A stretch of DNA of 64,000 nt. Source: an uncultured Lachnospiraceae bacterium (lineage in GTDB: Bacteria > Bacillota > Clostridia > Lachnospirales > Lachnospiraceae). The first letter of the stretch is position 1. Every line of letters starts with the position of its first letter. The stretch covers positions 62,001-126,000 of the forward strand of contig CAKQYS010000008.1 of the NCBI GenBank assembly GCA_934293375.1, given 5' to 3'. The notes under the pieces are model-generated. The model made no database searches. It had not been told where the DNA came from and was given only the letters and a program-made list of their open reading frames with translations. Both the position numbers and the translations under genes were made by a program. Shown piece after piece: positions 1 through 7,587 of the stretch.

Positions 1-1
1 A

Positions 2-157
2 GAATACTATGCATGTGCATTCCGAATTGATAGGATTCTCTGGAATGCAGGAAATAACATGTATACGGTAGGGCGTCTGATAGAGATATCTATTGATTAT
101 GAGCCAACAAGGATTTTGCATGACGGAAGCGTTATTTGGAAAAAGACTTGCATATAA
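2..157 (+). CDS. C-terminal end of an unidentified protein (partial)
   Basis: An open frame enters from the left edge and runs 51 codons to TAA at 155-157. The visible tail is rich in hydrophobic and aromatic residues and ends in a short basic segment (KKTCI). No family is recognisable from so short a piece. Its last 22 bases overlap an alternative TTG-start extension of the next gene, but not that gene's preferred ATG. The reading frame rests only on the absence of stops, so confidence is moderate. Confidence 0.4.
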   Translation, partial: EYYACAFRIDRILWNAGNNMYTVGRLIEISIDYEPTRILHDGSVIWKKTCI

Positions 158-183
158 AAAGGAATAGGAGACGATACAGACAA

Positions 184-591
184 ATGACTACATATGTGAT
201 TGATAAACTGTATATGCTAACAATGGAGCATGGAGAGAGGCGGCATGCTACTTATGCAGCAAATGAGATTCATGATGCACTTTTTGATGAGATCTTGGAA
301 GCACTACAAAACGAGAAATTATATAGACTTGAAATGGAAATCTCACAGGAAGATAAATCTATGAGTGTGTTTTATGAATCGGGTCGGTTTCACATTGGTG
401 TGGTAGATCTGTACAACGATACCAATTATTACTATAACAATGGATCCGGTGATACAACCCTGCTGGATGTGGATGGAGAGATGTTTGAGACCAGAATGGT
501 CGGGACGGACAGGAACCTTCTTTGGAAGGCAATTCGTGAATTTGCACAGCAGGGAACTCTGTCTGCGGAAATTGCGTGGATTGTAGATTAA
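184..591 (+). CDS. Hypothetical acidic protein, 135 aa
   Basis: The preferred start is ATG at 184, with AGGAG at 166-170 about 13 bases upstream. A TTG at 136 would add 16 basic residues and overlap the preceding gene. The product is acidic, has no signal peptide or membrane segment, and has an alpha-helical N-terminal half (around MEHGERRHATYAANEIHDAL) followed by a beta-rich part with a Tyr/Asn patch (DTNYYYNN). I do not recognise the family. Size and acidity would fit a cytoplasmic partner or immunity-type protein, but nothing visible proves that. The next gene starts 35 bases downstream and may be cotranscribed. Confidence 0.6.
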   Translation: MTTYVIDKLYMLTMEHGERRHATYAANEIHDALFDEILEALQNEKLYRLEMEISQEDKSMSVFYESGRFHIGVVDLYNDTNYYYNNGSGDTTLLDVDGEMFETRMVGTDRNLLWKAIREFAQQGTLSAEIAWIVD

Positions 592-626
592 ATGGGAATC
601 ATGACGCAGATAAATGGAGAGAATGA

Positions 627-1499
627 ATGCAGAACAAATGGAAAAGAGTATGGAAGACGATTTTGATCACTATCTTAATAGGGTTTTCTCTGATAGTTGT
701 ATGGCATTTAACGAAGGACAAAGATATACAGGAACAAAACAATACAAATGATCCATCCCCGGTTGTTGGTTTTGCGTCATGTGAGGAGGTAGAGTCTATT
801 TCGGAAGAAGAGATATCTGCAATTGTGAACAGTGATGATAGGACAACAGATTATATTCATGATCTGGCATATGAACAGAATCTTTACGGAGTAGATCTGT
901 ATGGCGCAGGAACAGAGCAGGCAGAACAGTTTCGATATACCTGCATAATGCTTCCGGATGGAACCGGGGTGAAACAAAAAATATCAGACAGGCAGCTTAG
1001 ACAGCTGGCAGATGCATGGAATGATACAATTGCCGGAGCAGATAAAGATGCACAATATATATATTGCGGCGAAACCGATACCTATTTGGAATACAGTGTC
1101 CGCTATCAGGATAACAGGTTGTACTATGACGATTATGAAAACGGTATTGGTACATTGAAAGCGTATCGGATGATTTATCCGAAGAACATCGTTTTATTAG
1201 ATCAGAGTGATTCCATCGTGTCTTATTTTTTGGGGGAATTAACATTGGAGCGTACTAAGGCGAGTCTGGATATACAATTGGCATTATCGGATTCCATTGT
1301 ACTGTATCGGGAATATAGAGAGGCAAATACAGTCTTTGAGTGCGTGTATTATGATATTGTGCAGGATGATATACAGACATTTGCGCCGGTCGATTCTCCG
1401 ACAACATATGCCCGGTTAAATAAGAACACAATTACAATTGATAAGGAAACGCATGAAATGCATACATCATTTGAATGTATTAAAACAGTGAATGAATGA
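627..1499 (+). CDS. Hypothetical membrane-anchored protein, 290 aa
   Basis: Starts at ATG 627 after a GGAG at 616-619. Residues 1-10 are basic and are followed by one hydrophobic stretch (about 11-29, ILITILIGFSLIVVWHL), giving an uncleaved anchor or signal. The remainder is predicted to lie outside the cell, is acidic and Tyr-rich, and has no motif I can name. It ends at TGA 1497-1499 and is followed by a hairpin terminator. It is probably cotranscribed with the small gene before it. The function is unknown. Confidence 0.6.
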   Translation: MQNKWKRVWKTILITILIGFSLIVVWHLTKDKDIQEQNNTNDPSPVVGFASCEEVESISEEEISAIVNSDDRTTDYIHDLAYEQNLYGVDLYGAGTEQAEQFRYTCIMLPDGTGVKQKISDRQLRQLADAWNDTIAGADKDAQYIYCGETDTYLEYSVRYQDNRLYYDDYENGIGTLKAYRMIYPKNIVLLDQSDSIVSYFLGELTLERTKASLDIQLALSDSIVLYREYREANTVFECVYYDIVQDDIQTFAPVDSPTTYARLNKNTITIDKETHEMHTSFECIKTVNE

Positions 1500-1575
1500 G
1501 GTATAGGGAATGCGTATATTTCGAAGTTTGGTCACATTTACTAAAAAATGGATTCCCAATTTACAATATTGACGG

Positions 1576-1612
1576 AAAAAAGGTTTGAAATGAGAGTTTT
1601 GAGCCTTTTTTT
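1576..1612 (+). terminator. Rho-independent terminator
   Basis: The arms AAAAAAGGTTTGAAA (1576-1590) and TTTTGAGCCTTTTTT (1597-1611) pair with a few G-U pairs around a 6-base loop, and the right arm is itself a T run. It separates the hypothetical genes from glgC. Confidence 0.65.
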
Positions 1613-1707
1613 CGTGTAAAATCGGTATGAAAAATATTTTAACCTTGTAAATTTTGATAAAAAAAAAGAAAAAATAACTAAGTTTTTGTGAATGTGCATA
1701 AAAAGCA

Positions 1708-1736
1708 TTTCCATTTTCAGAAAAAGGTGATATAAT
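1708..1736 (+). promoter_or_regulatory. Extended -10 promoter for glgCD
   Basis: TATAAT at 1731-1736 is preceded by TG at 1728-1729, an extended -10. A weak -35 (TTTCCA, 1708-1713) lies 17 bases upstream. A transcript starting near 1743 excludes the ATG at 1735 as the glgC start and supports ATG 1768. Confidence 0.6.
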
Positions 1737-1767
1737 GAATTATATCGTGCAAAGAAGGGGTGACACT

Positions 1768-3042
1768 ATGATAAAAAAAGAAATGATAGCCATGCTGTTA
1801 GCGGGCGGACAGGGAAGCCGATTGGGAGTTTTGACATCAAGACTTGCGAAGCCGGCAGTTGCGTTTGGCGGTAAATATAAGATTATCGATTTCCCTCTCA
1901 GTAACTGTATTAATTCTGGTGTTGATACAGTTGGTGTACTGACACAGTACAGACCATTGAGACTGAACCAGCATATCGGAATTGGTATTCCGTGGGATTT
2001 GGATCGTAGTATCGGAGGTGTTACGGTATTACCTCCATATGAGAAGAGCACCAGCAGTTCATGGTACACAGGTACTGCGAATGCGATCTACCAGAATCTG
2101 GAGTTTATTGACTACTATAATCCTGATTATGTGTTGATCCTTTCAGGTGATCATATTTATAAGATGGATTACGAAGTGATGTTGGATTTCCACAAGTCAA
2201 GCCATGCAGATGTGACCTTGGCTACCTATCAGGTGCCGATGGAAGAGGCCAGCCGTTTCGGTGTTGTGATCACTGATGATGACGGTATCATTCAGGAGTT
2301 TGAGGAGAAGCCGGAGCATCCAAGAAGCAACAAGGCTTCTATGGGTATTTACATCTTCAACTGGAAGGTATTGAAGAATGCACTTCAGGTAATGAAGGAT
2401 GTTCCATCTTGTGACTTCGGTAAGCATATCATCCCATATTGCCATGAACAGGGCAATAGAATCTGTGCATACGATTATAAGGGATATTGGAAGGATGTAG
2501 GTACATTAGGTTCATATTGGGAGGCCAATATGGAGCTGGTTGATATCATTCCTGAGTTTAACTTATACGAGGAATTCTGGAGAATCTACACGAAGTCAGA
2601 TACTCTGCCACCACAGTACATAGCGGATGCTTCGAAGGTTACGAAGTGTATCGTAGGTGAGGGTACAGAGATTTATGGTGAGGTTGATCATTCCGTGATC
2701 GGATCAGCGGTTACGATCGGTGAAGGGGCAGTGATCAAGGATTCTATCATCATGAATGGAACAGTGATCGGTGCCGGAGCAGTGATCGAGAAGGCGATTA
2801 TCGCTGAGAACTGTGTGATCGGTGAGAATGTAGAGCTTGGTGTCGGAGAAGAAGCTCCGAACGATGTTGCACCGCATATTTATGCATTTGGTCTGGTTAC
2901 GATCGGTGAGAATTCAGTGATCCCGGATGGTGTTAAGGTTGGAAAGAATACAGCTATCTTTGGAGAGACGGATGCATCAGAGTATCCGGACGGACTGTTA
3001 AAGAGTGGCTCAAGTTTAATAAAGGTAGGTGATCTGGCATGA
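1768..3042 (+). CDS. glgC: Glucose-1-phosphate adenylyltransferase, catalytic subunit GlgC
   Basis: Makes ADP-glucose from glucose-1-phosphate and ATP, the first committed step of bacterial glycogen synthesis. Start ATG 1768 follows AAGAAGGGG. The 424-aa product opens with the nucleotidyltransferase loop LLAGGQGSRLG (about residues 9-19), followed by KPAVAFGGKYKIIDFPLSN. It carries the substrate-site segment EEKP, and ends in a left-handed beta-helix of repeated (I/V)G(E/A) turns (about 300-400). Length matches the family. Its stop overlaps the glgD start by four bases (ATGA), so the two subunits are translationally coupled. Confidence is very high. Confidence 0.97.
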   Translation: MIKKEMIAMLLAGGQGSRLGVLTSRLAKPAVAFGGKYKIIDFPLSNCINSGVDTVGVLTQYRPLRLNQHIGIGIPWDLDRSIGGVTVLPPYEKSTSSSWYTGTANAIYQNLEFIDYYNPDYVLILSGDHIYKMDYEVMLDFHKSSHADVTLATYQVPMEEASRFGVVITDDDGIIQEFEEKPEHPRSNKASMGIYIFNWKVLKNALQVMKDVPSCDFGKHIIPYCHEQGNRICAYDYKGYWKDVGTLGSYWEANMELVDIIPEFNLYEEFWRIYTKSDTLPPQYIADASKVTKCIVGEGTEIYGEVDHSVIGSAVTIGEGAVIKDSIIMNGTVIGAGAVIEKAIIAENCVIGENVELGVGEEAPNDVAPHIYAFGLVTIGENSVIPDGVKVGKNTAIFGETDASEYPDGLLKSGSSLIKVGDLA

Positions 3043-4163
3043 GAGCAATAGGTATTATTTTAGCAGGTGGTAACAGCAATAGAATGGGTGAGCTATCTGC
3101 CAAGAGAGCGGTTGCAGCAATGCCTGTTACCGGTAGCTATAGAGCGATTGATTTCAGCTTAAGTAACATGACGAATTCCCACATTCAGAAGGTGGCTGTA
3201 TTTACACAGTACAATTCCCGCTCTCTGAATGAGCATCTGAATTCATCGAAGTGGTGGGATTTCGGTAGAAAGCAGGGAGGTCTGTATGTATTTACACCTA
3301 CGATCACTGCTTCTAACAGCTATTGGTATAGAGGTACAGCAGATGCCCTGTATCAGAACATTAATTTCCTGAAGAACAGCCATGAGCCATATGTTGTAAT
3401 TGCATCCGGTGATGGTATTTATAAGCTGGATTACAACAAGGTATTGGAGGAGCATATCGCAAAGGGTGCAGATATCACTGTAGTATGTAAGGATATCGAG
3501 CCGGGCGAGGATGATATCAGCCGTTTCGGTGTCGTGAAGATGGATGAGGACGGACAGATCCTTGATTTCGAGGAGAAGCCATTGGTTGCTGAGACGAATA
3601 CAGCATCCATTGGTGTATATGTGATCCGACGCAGACAGCTGATCGAGCTGCTCGAGGCATGTGCGAAGGAAGGCAGAAGTGATTTCGTTAAGGATATTCT
3701 CGTTCGTTACAAGAATGTCAAGAAGATTTACGGATACAAGATGGATACCTATTGGAGAAATATTGGTACGATCGAATCGTATTATCAGACCAATATGGAC
3801 TTTTTGAAGAAGGATGTCAGAGATTACTTCTTCAGAACCCATCCGGATGTATATTCGAAGGTAGATGATCTTCCGCCGGCGAAGTATAATGGGGATGCCA
3901 TTGTGAACAACAGCTTGATCTCAAGTGGATGTATCATCAATGGTACGGTTGAGAATTCCGTATTGTTTAAGAAGGTATATGTAGGAAATAATTGCGTCAT
4001 TAAGAATTCTATCATTCTGAATGATGTGCATATTGGGGATAATTCTTACATTGAGAATTGTATTGTTGAGAGCCGTGATACGCTTCGTGCGAATACAATT
4101 CATTCTGCAGAACCGGGACAGATTAAGATTGTAGTTGAGAAGAATTTCCGCTACGCATTATAG
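3039..4163 (+). CDS. glgD: GlgD, glucose-1-phosphate adenylyltransferase regulatory subunit
   Basis: A 374-aa paralogue of GlgC, as found in Firmicutes glycogen clusters, where GlgD forms a heteromer with GlgC and tunes it. The pyrophosphorylase loop is altered to ILAGGNSNRMGEL, lacking the GGxGxRL form, which fits a non- or weakly catalytic subunit. AIDFSLSNMTNS and the C-terminal beta-helix (about 280-345) are present. The start lies in the ATGA overlap with glgC. No other glycogen genes follow; the next gene is spoVG after 63 bases. Confidence 0.95.
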   Translation: MRAIGIILAGGNSNRMGELSAKRAVAAMPVTGSYRAIDFSLSNMTNSHIQKVAVFTQYNSRSLNEHLNSSKWWDFGRKQGGLYVFTPTITASNSYWYRGTADALYQNINFLKNSHEPYVVIASGDGIYKLDYNKVLEEHIAKGADITVVCKDIEPGEDDISRFGVVKMDEDGQILDFEEKPLVAETNTASIGVYVIRRRQLIELLEACAKEGRSDFVKDILVRYKNVKKIYGYKMDTYWRNIGTIESYYQTNMDFLKKDVRDYFFRTHPDVYSKVDDLPPAKYNGDAIVNNSLISSGCIINGTVENSVLFKKVYVGNNCVIKNSIILNDVHIGDNSYIENCIVESRDTLRANTIHSAEPGQIKIVVEKNFRYAL

Positions 4164-4226
4164 AACCGACAGCAGATGAGGAAATAAATTTACTGCATAA
4201 TGCATAAGTGATAAGGGGGGTATACA

Positions 4227-4502
4227 ATGCAGATTACAGATGTCAGAGTCCGTAAGGTGACCAAAGAAGGTAAGATGAAGGCAGTTGTCTCTATTACGAT
4301 TGATGATGAATTCGTAGTACATGATATTAAGGTGATTGAGGGTGAGAAGGGATTGTTCATCGCAATGCCGAGCCGCAAGGCCGGAGATGGTGAGTATCGG
4401 GATATCGCACACCCGATCAATTCATCCACCAGAGAGAATATTCAGCGACTGATTTTAGAGCGTTATGAGCAGGCACTGCTCGAGACACCGGAAGAAGAAT
4501 AG
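4227..4502 (+). CDS. spoVG: SpoVG, septation and sporulation RNA/DNA-binding regulator
   Basis: 91 aa, beginning MQITDVRVRKV, with the characteristic core VVSITIDDEFVVHDIKVIEG and FIAMPSRK. SpoVG family members bind nucleic acid and affect sporulation septation and capsule or virulence genes in Gram-positives. A strong GGGGGG ribosome binding site precedes the ATG, and a terminator follows directly. Complete, of usual length. Confidence 0.95.
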   Translation: MQITDVRVRKVTKEGKMKAVVSITIDDEFVVHDIKVIEGEKGLFIAMPSRKAGDGEYRDIAHPINSSTRENIQRLILERYEQALLETPEEE

Positions 4503-4520
4503 TCGGGGGATAGCAGTAAG

Positions 4521-4566
4521 AACTCCTTTTCAGATGATTGTATGATCATTTGAAGGGGAGTTTTTT
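4521..4566 (+). terminator. Rho-independent terminator after spoVG
   Basis: AACTCC at 4521 and GGAGTT near 4557-4562 close a long, partly mismatched stem (TTTCAGATGAT with ATCATTTGAA) around a short loop, followed by TTTTTT. Confidence 0.85.
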
Positions 4567-4665
4567 ATATGCGTAGGATTGTTATAAAAATGAAAAGAAT
4601 TGTGCATGAATAATTTGTCAATTTCTATTAAGTTGAGTAGTAATAATAAGAAGGAGGCGTCCGTG

Positions 4666-6057
4666 ATGCGTGAGAAAATGTCAATAATATTGAGAAGTCT
4701 GAATGGGACAAAATCCCTGACAGAGGGCAAACCTATGAAATTGATTCTGGGATTTGGACTGCCCCTTCTGTTTGGGCTGATCTTCCAGCAGTTCTATAAT
4801 ATGGTGGATACGATCATTGTGGGGCAGAAGCTTGGCATGAATGCATTGGCAGCAGTTGGATCAACGGGATCGATCAATTTTATGATCGTAGGCTTCTGTA
4901 TTGGTATTTGTAATGGATTTGCAATTCCGGTTGCACAGTGTTTTGGCGCGAAGGATTACAAAAATTTAAAGAAATATATTACGAATAGTGCATGGATGTC
5001 TCTGATCTTTTCTGTGGTGATCACAGCCGTAGTAGGAGTGCTGACACATCAGATTCTTGTCTGGATGCATACGCCGGCGGCAATCATGCAGGATGCGTAT
5101 ACCTATATTTTTATTGTATTTATGGGGATTCCGGCGATCTTTTTGTATAATGTGACATCGGGAATCTTAAGATCTATGGGCGACAGTGTGACACCGCTTT
5201 TGTTCCTGATTTTTTCATCCTTGCTGAATATTATCCTGGATCTGATCATGGTGCCGATGATCGGGGTGGCTGGGGCTGCGATCGCTACCATCACATCACA
5301 GGGTATTTCCGGTGTTATATGTCTGATCTATATGATCCGAAAGTTTGGATTTCTGAAATTTGAACGGGAGGACTGGACATTCAGCAGAAGGCATGCCTTG
5401 AAATTGTGTGGTATGGGTGTTCCGATGGGACTGCAGTATTCTATTACAGCGATCGGCAGTGTCATTTTGCAGACTGCTGTCAATTCTCTGGGAGAGACCG
5501 TGGTAGCGGCAGTGTCTGCGGGATCCAAGATCGGAATGTTTGCATGTTGTCCGTTTGATGCAATGGGTTCCACCATGGCAACCTATGGTGGGCAGAATGT
5601 AGGTGCCGGCAGACTTGATCGTGTGGATCAGGGTCTGAAGGATTGTTTGAAATTGGGCATCGGCTATGCGTTGATCGCATTTGTCTTTATGCTGGTATTT
5701 GGGAAGAGCCTGACATTGTTGTTTGTCAGTCCGAGCGAACCGCATATTACAGAATTGATGGATCTGACATATCGTTATCTGATCGGCAATTCTGCATTCT
5801 ATATTCCACTCGCATTTGTCAATATCGTGCGGTTTATGATTCAGGGACTGGGATATTCGACTTTTGCAGTATTGGCGGGTGTGTGTGAAATGGTTGCAAG
5901 AGGTCTGGCCGGATTTGTACTGGTGCCGATCTTTGGTTATATCTTTGTGGCATTGGGTAGTCCACTGGCCTGGGTATTTGCAGATGCATTTTTGATACCG
6001 GCATACTTCTATGTCATGCGCCGGTTGCGAAGAAAGCTGCAGCCGGAGGCTGTATAG
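4666..6057 (+). CDS. MATE-family multidrug/drug-cation antiporter
   Basis: 463 aa starting at ATG 4666, 9 bases after AAGGAGG; an upstream in-frame ATG at 4600 lacks such a site. The protein is hydrophobic with about 12 membrane segments. It has the MATE signature region near the N-terminus (GLPLLFGLIFQQFYNMVDTIIVG) and the repeat at mid-length (MGVPMGLQYSITAIGSVILQTAVNSLG). MATE proteins export drugs or metabolites in exchange for Na+ or H+. The substrate cannot be told. It stands alone between two terminators. Confidence 0.93.
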   Translation: MREKMSIILRSLNGTKSLTEGKPMKLILGFGLPLLFGLIFQQFYNMVDTIIVGQKLGMNALAAVGSTGSINFMIVGFCIGICNGFAIPVAQCFGAKDYKNLKKYITNSAWMSLIFSVVITAVVGVLTHQILVWMHTPAAIMQDAYTYIFIVFMGIPAIFLYNVTSGILRSMGDSVTPLLFLIFSSLLNIILDLIMVPMIGVAGAAIATITSQGISGVICLIYMIRKFGFLKFEREDWTFSRRHALKLCGMGVPMGLQYSITAIGSVILQTAVNSLGETVVAAVSAGSKIGMFACCPFDAMGSTMATYGGQNVGAGRLDRVDQGLKDCLKLGIGYALIAFVFMLVFGKSLTLLFVSPSEPHITELMDLTYRYLIGNSAFYIPLAFVNIVRFMIQGLGYSTFAVLAGVCEMVARGLAGFVLVPIFGYIFVALGSPLAWVFADAFLIPAYFYVMRRLRRKLQPEAV

Positions 6058-6083
6058 GGATCTCGAAAGAGGTCCCTTTTATT
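6057..6083 (+). terminator. Rho-independent terminator with GAAA tetraloop
   Basis: GGGATCTC (6057-6064) pairs with GAGGTCCC (6069-6076) around GAAA, followed by TTTT. The first G is the last base of the MATE stop codon. Confidence 0.88.
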
Positions 6084-6134
6084 TTTGGAAAACATGCCTT
6101 TTTGCTTTTTTATATGGTTATTTATAACATTGTT

Positions 6135-6143
6135 TGTTATACT
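6135..6143 (+). promoter_or_regulatory. Extended -10 promoter of the glmU operon
   Basis: TGTTATACT (6135-6143) is an extended -10 about 95 bases upstream of glmU. No good -35 is visible. It lies in the only AT-rich gap before a six-gene operon. Confidence 0.45.
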
Positions 6144-6237
6144 AATTATGTATGCGGTTTTATACTGCAGGGATACCGCGTAGTGCTGATAGGGTATATG
6201 ATAATAGCTGAGCAATCAATAAAGTGGAGGATATAGT

Positions 6238-6996
6238 ATGTTAAAAACAGTTATTTTAGCAGCAGGAAAAGGAACGAGAATGGAATCAGATCTGCCAAAG
6301 GTAGTGCATGAGGCAAATGATAAGATGATGGTAGCGAGCGTGATAGATGCGGCTGCAGCGGCAGGTGCAACGGATGTGTGTCTGGTGGTAGGGCATCAGG
6401 CAGAGCTGGTGAAGGAGCGCGTAGAAGAGGTGTATGCCAGAGAGCAGAATATCCGGATCTCATTTGCACTGCAGACGGAACAGCTCGGAACGGGGCATGC
6501 GGTGAAGTGTGCCAGAGATTTCATCGGTGATGAAGGGGATGTATTGGTACTGTGTGGCGATACTCCGCTTATTCAGAGTAAGACATTGGATATGCTGGTG
6601 CAGACACATCGCAGAGAGGGCAATGCAGCGACTGTGTTGTCTGCGGTACTGCCGGATGCAACAGGCTATGGGAGAATTATCCGGGATGAGGATGGTACAT
6701 TTGCCAGAATCGTGGAACAGAAAGATGCCACGATAGAGGAACAGAAGGTCAGAGAGATCAATTCCGGTATGTATGTATTTGCGGCGGATGCACTTGGTGA
6801 GAGTCTTGATATGCTGACAAATGACAATGCACAGGGGGAATATTATCTGACGGATACCCTGGAACTGATCAAGACCAGGATCGGCAGACGGGTGAATGCA
6901 GTTGTGACGGAAAATCTGGATGACATCCGTGGTGTGAATACGAAGGCCCAGCTAAAAGAAGCAGATGAGATCCTGCGGGCCAGGGCGAATCAATAG
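6238..6996 (+). CDS. glmU: GlmU-type UDP-GlcNAc pyrophosphorylase, uridyltransferase domain only
   Basis: The N-terminal domain of GlmU makes UDP-GlcNAc from GlcNAc-1-P and UTP for wall synthesis. The start has the nucleotide loop LAAGKGTRM (about 8-16), then LPKVVH, TEQLGTGHAV, LCGDTPLI, GYGRIIR and NDNAQGEYYLTD, all typical. The protein stops at 252 aa. Full GlmU is around 455 aa with a left-handed beta-helix acetyltransferase, which is absent here, and no frameshift remnant follows. The acetylation of GlcN-1-P must then come from another gene, or this enzyme takes over only one step. First gene of the operon; pth follows after 15 bases. Confidence 0.88.
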   Translation: MLKTVILAAGKGTRMESDLPKVVHEANDKMMVASVIDAAAAAGATDVCLVVGHQAELVKERVEEVYAREQNIRISFALQTEQLGTGHAVKCARDFIGDEGDVLVLCGDTPLIQSKTLDMLVQTHRREGNAATVLSAVLPDATGYGRIIRDEDGTFARIVEQKDATIEEQKVREINSGMYVFAADALGESLDMLTNDNAQGEYYLTDTLELIKTRIGRRVNAVVTENLDDIRGVNTKAQLKEADEILRARANQ

Positions 6997-7011
6997 AAAG
7001 GGCGAAGAAAA

Positions 7012-7578
7012 ATGAAGTTGATTGTAGGATTAGGAAATCCGACAGCACAATATAATGGAACAAGGCATAATGTTGGATTTTCGGTGATAGATGAGCTGGC
7101 AGAGAAATATAATATCAGTATGGATGGTAAGAAACATAAGGCAATCTACGGTAAAGGGGTGATCGAGGGTCAGAAGGTGATTCTTGCAATGCCACAGACC
7201 TATATGAATCTCAGTGGAGAGAGTGTTCGTGAATTATGTGATTATTATAAGGTGGATCCGGAGGATGTGATCGTGATCTATGACGATATCAATCTGGATG
7301 TTGGTAAGCTCAGGATCCGTAAGAAAGGAAGTGCCGGCGGACATAATGGGATGAAGAATATTATCAAGTATCTGGGAACAGAAGGATTTCCGCGGGTGCG
7401 GGTTGGTGTCGGAGAGAAGCCGAAGTATATGGATCTTGCTGATTATGTATTGTCCAGGTTCAATAAAGATGAACTGGATGACATCCGGGAAGGCTGTACG
7501 AATGCATGCCGAGCTGTTGCAATGATTTTGGCAGAGGATGTGGAGGCAGCAATGAATGTGTTTAATGTGAGAAAGTAG
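7012..7578 (+). CDS. pth: Peptidyl-tRNA hydrolase
   Basis: 188 aa. Releases peptides from peptidyl-tRNA dropped by stalled ribosomes. Asn9 and His19 in GLGNPTAQYNGTRHNVGF are the conserved active-site residues, with MPQTYMNLSGESV, YDDINLDVGKLRIRKKGSAGGHNGMKNI and the mid-protein Asp conserved. Usual length. It sits between glmU and mfd, a common Firmicutes order (glmU-pth-mfd), and mfd starts 9 bases later. Confidence 0.97.
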   Translation: MKLIVGLGNPTAQYNGTRHNVGFSVIDELAEKYNISMDGKKHKAIYGKGVIEGQKVILAMPQTYMNLSGESVRELCDYYKVDPEDVIVIYDDINLDVGKLRIRKKGSAGGHNGMKNIIKYLGTEGFPRVRVGVGEKPKYMDLADYVLSRFNKDELDDIREGCTNACRAVAMILAEDVEAAMNVFNVRK

Positions 7579-7587
7579 GAATATAGA

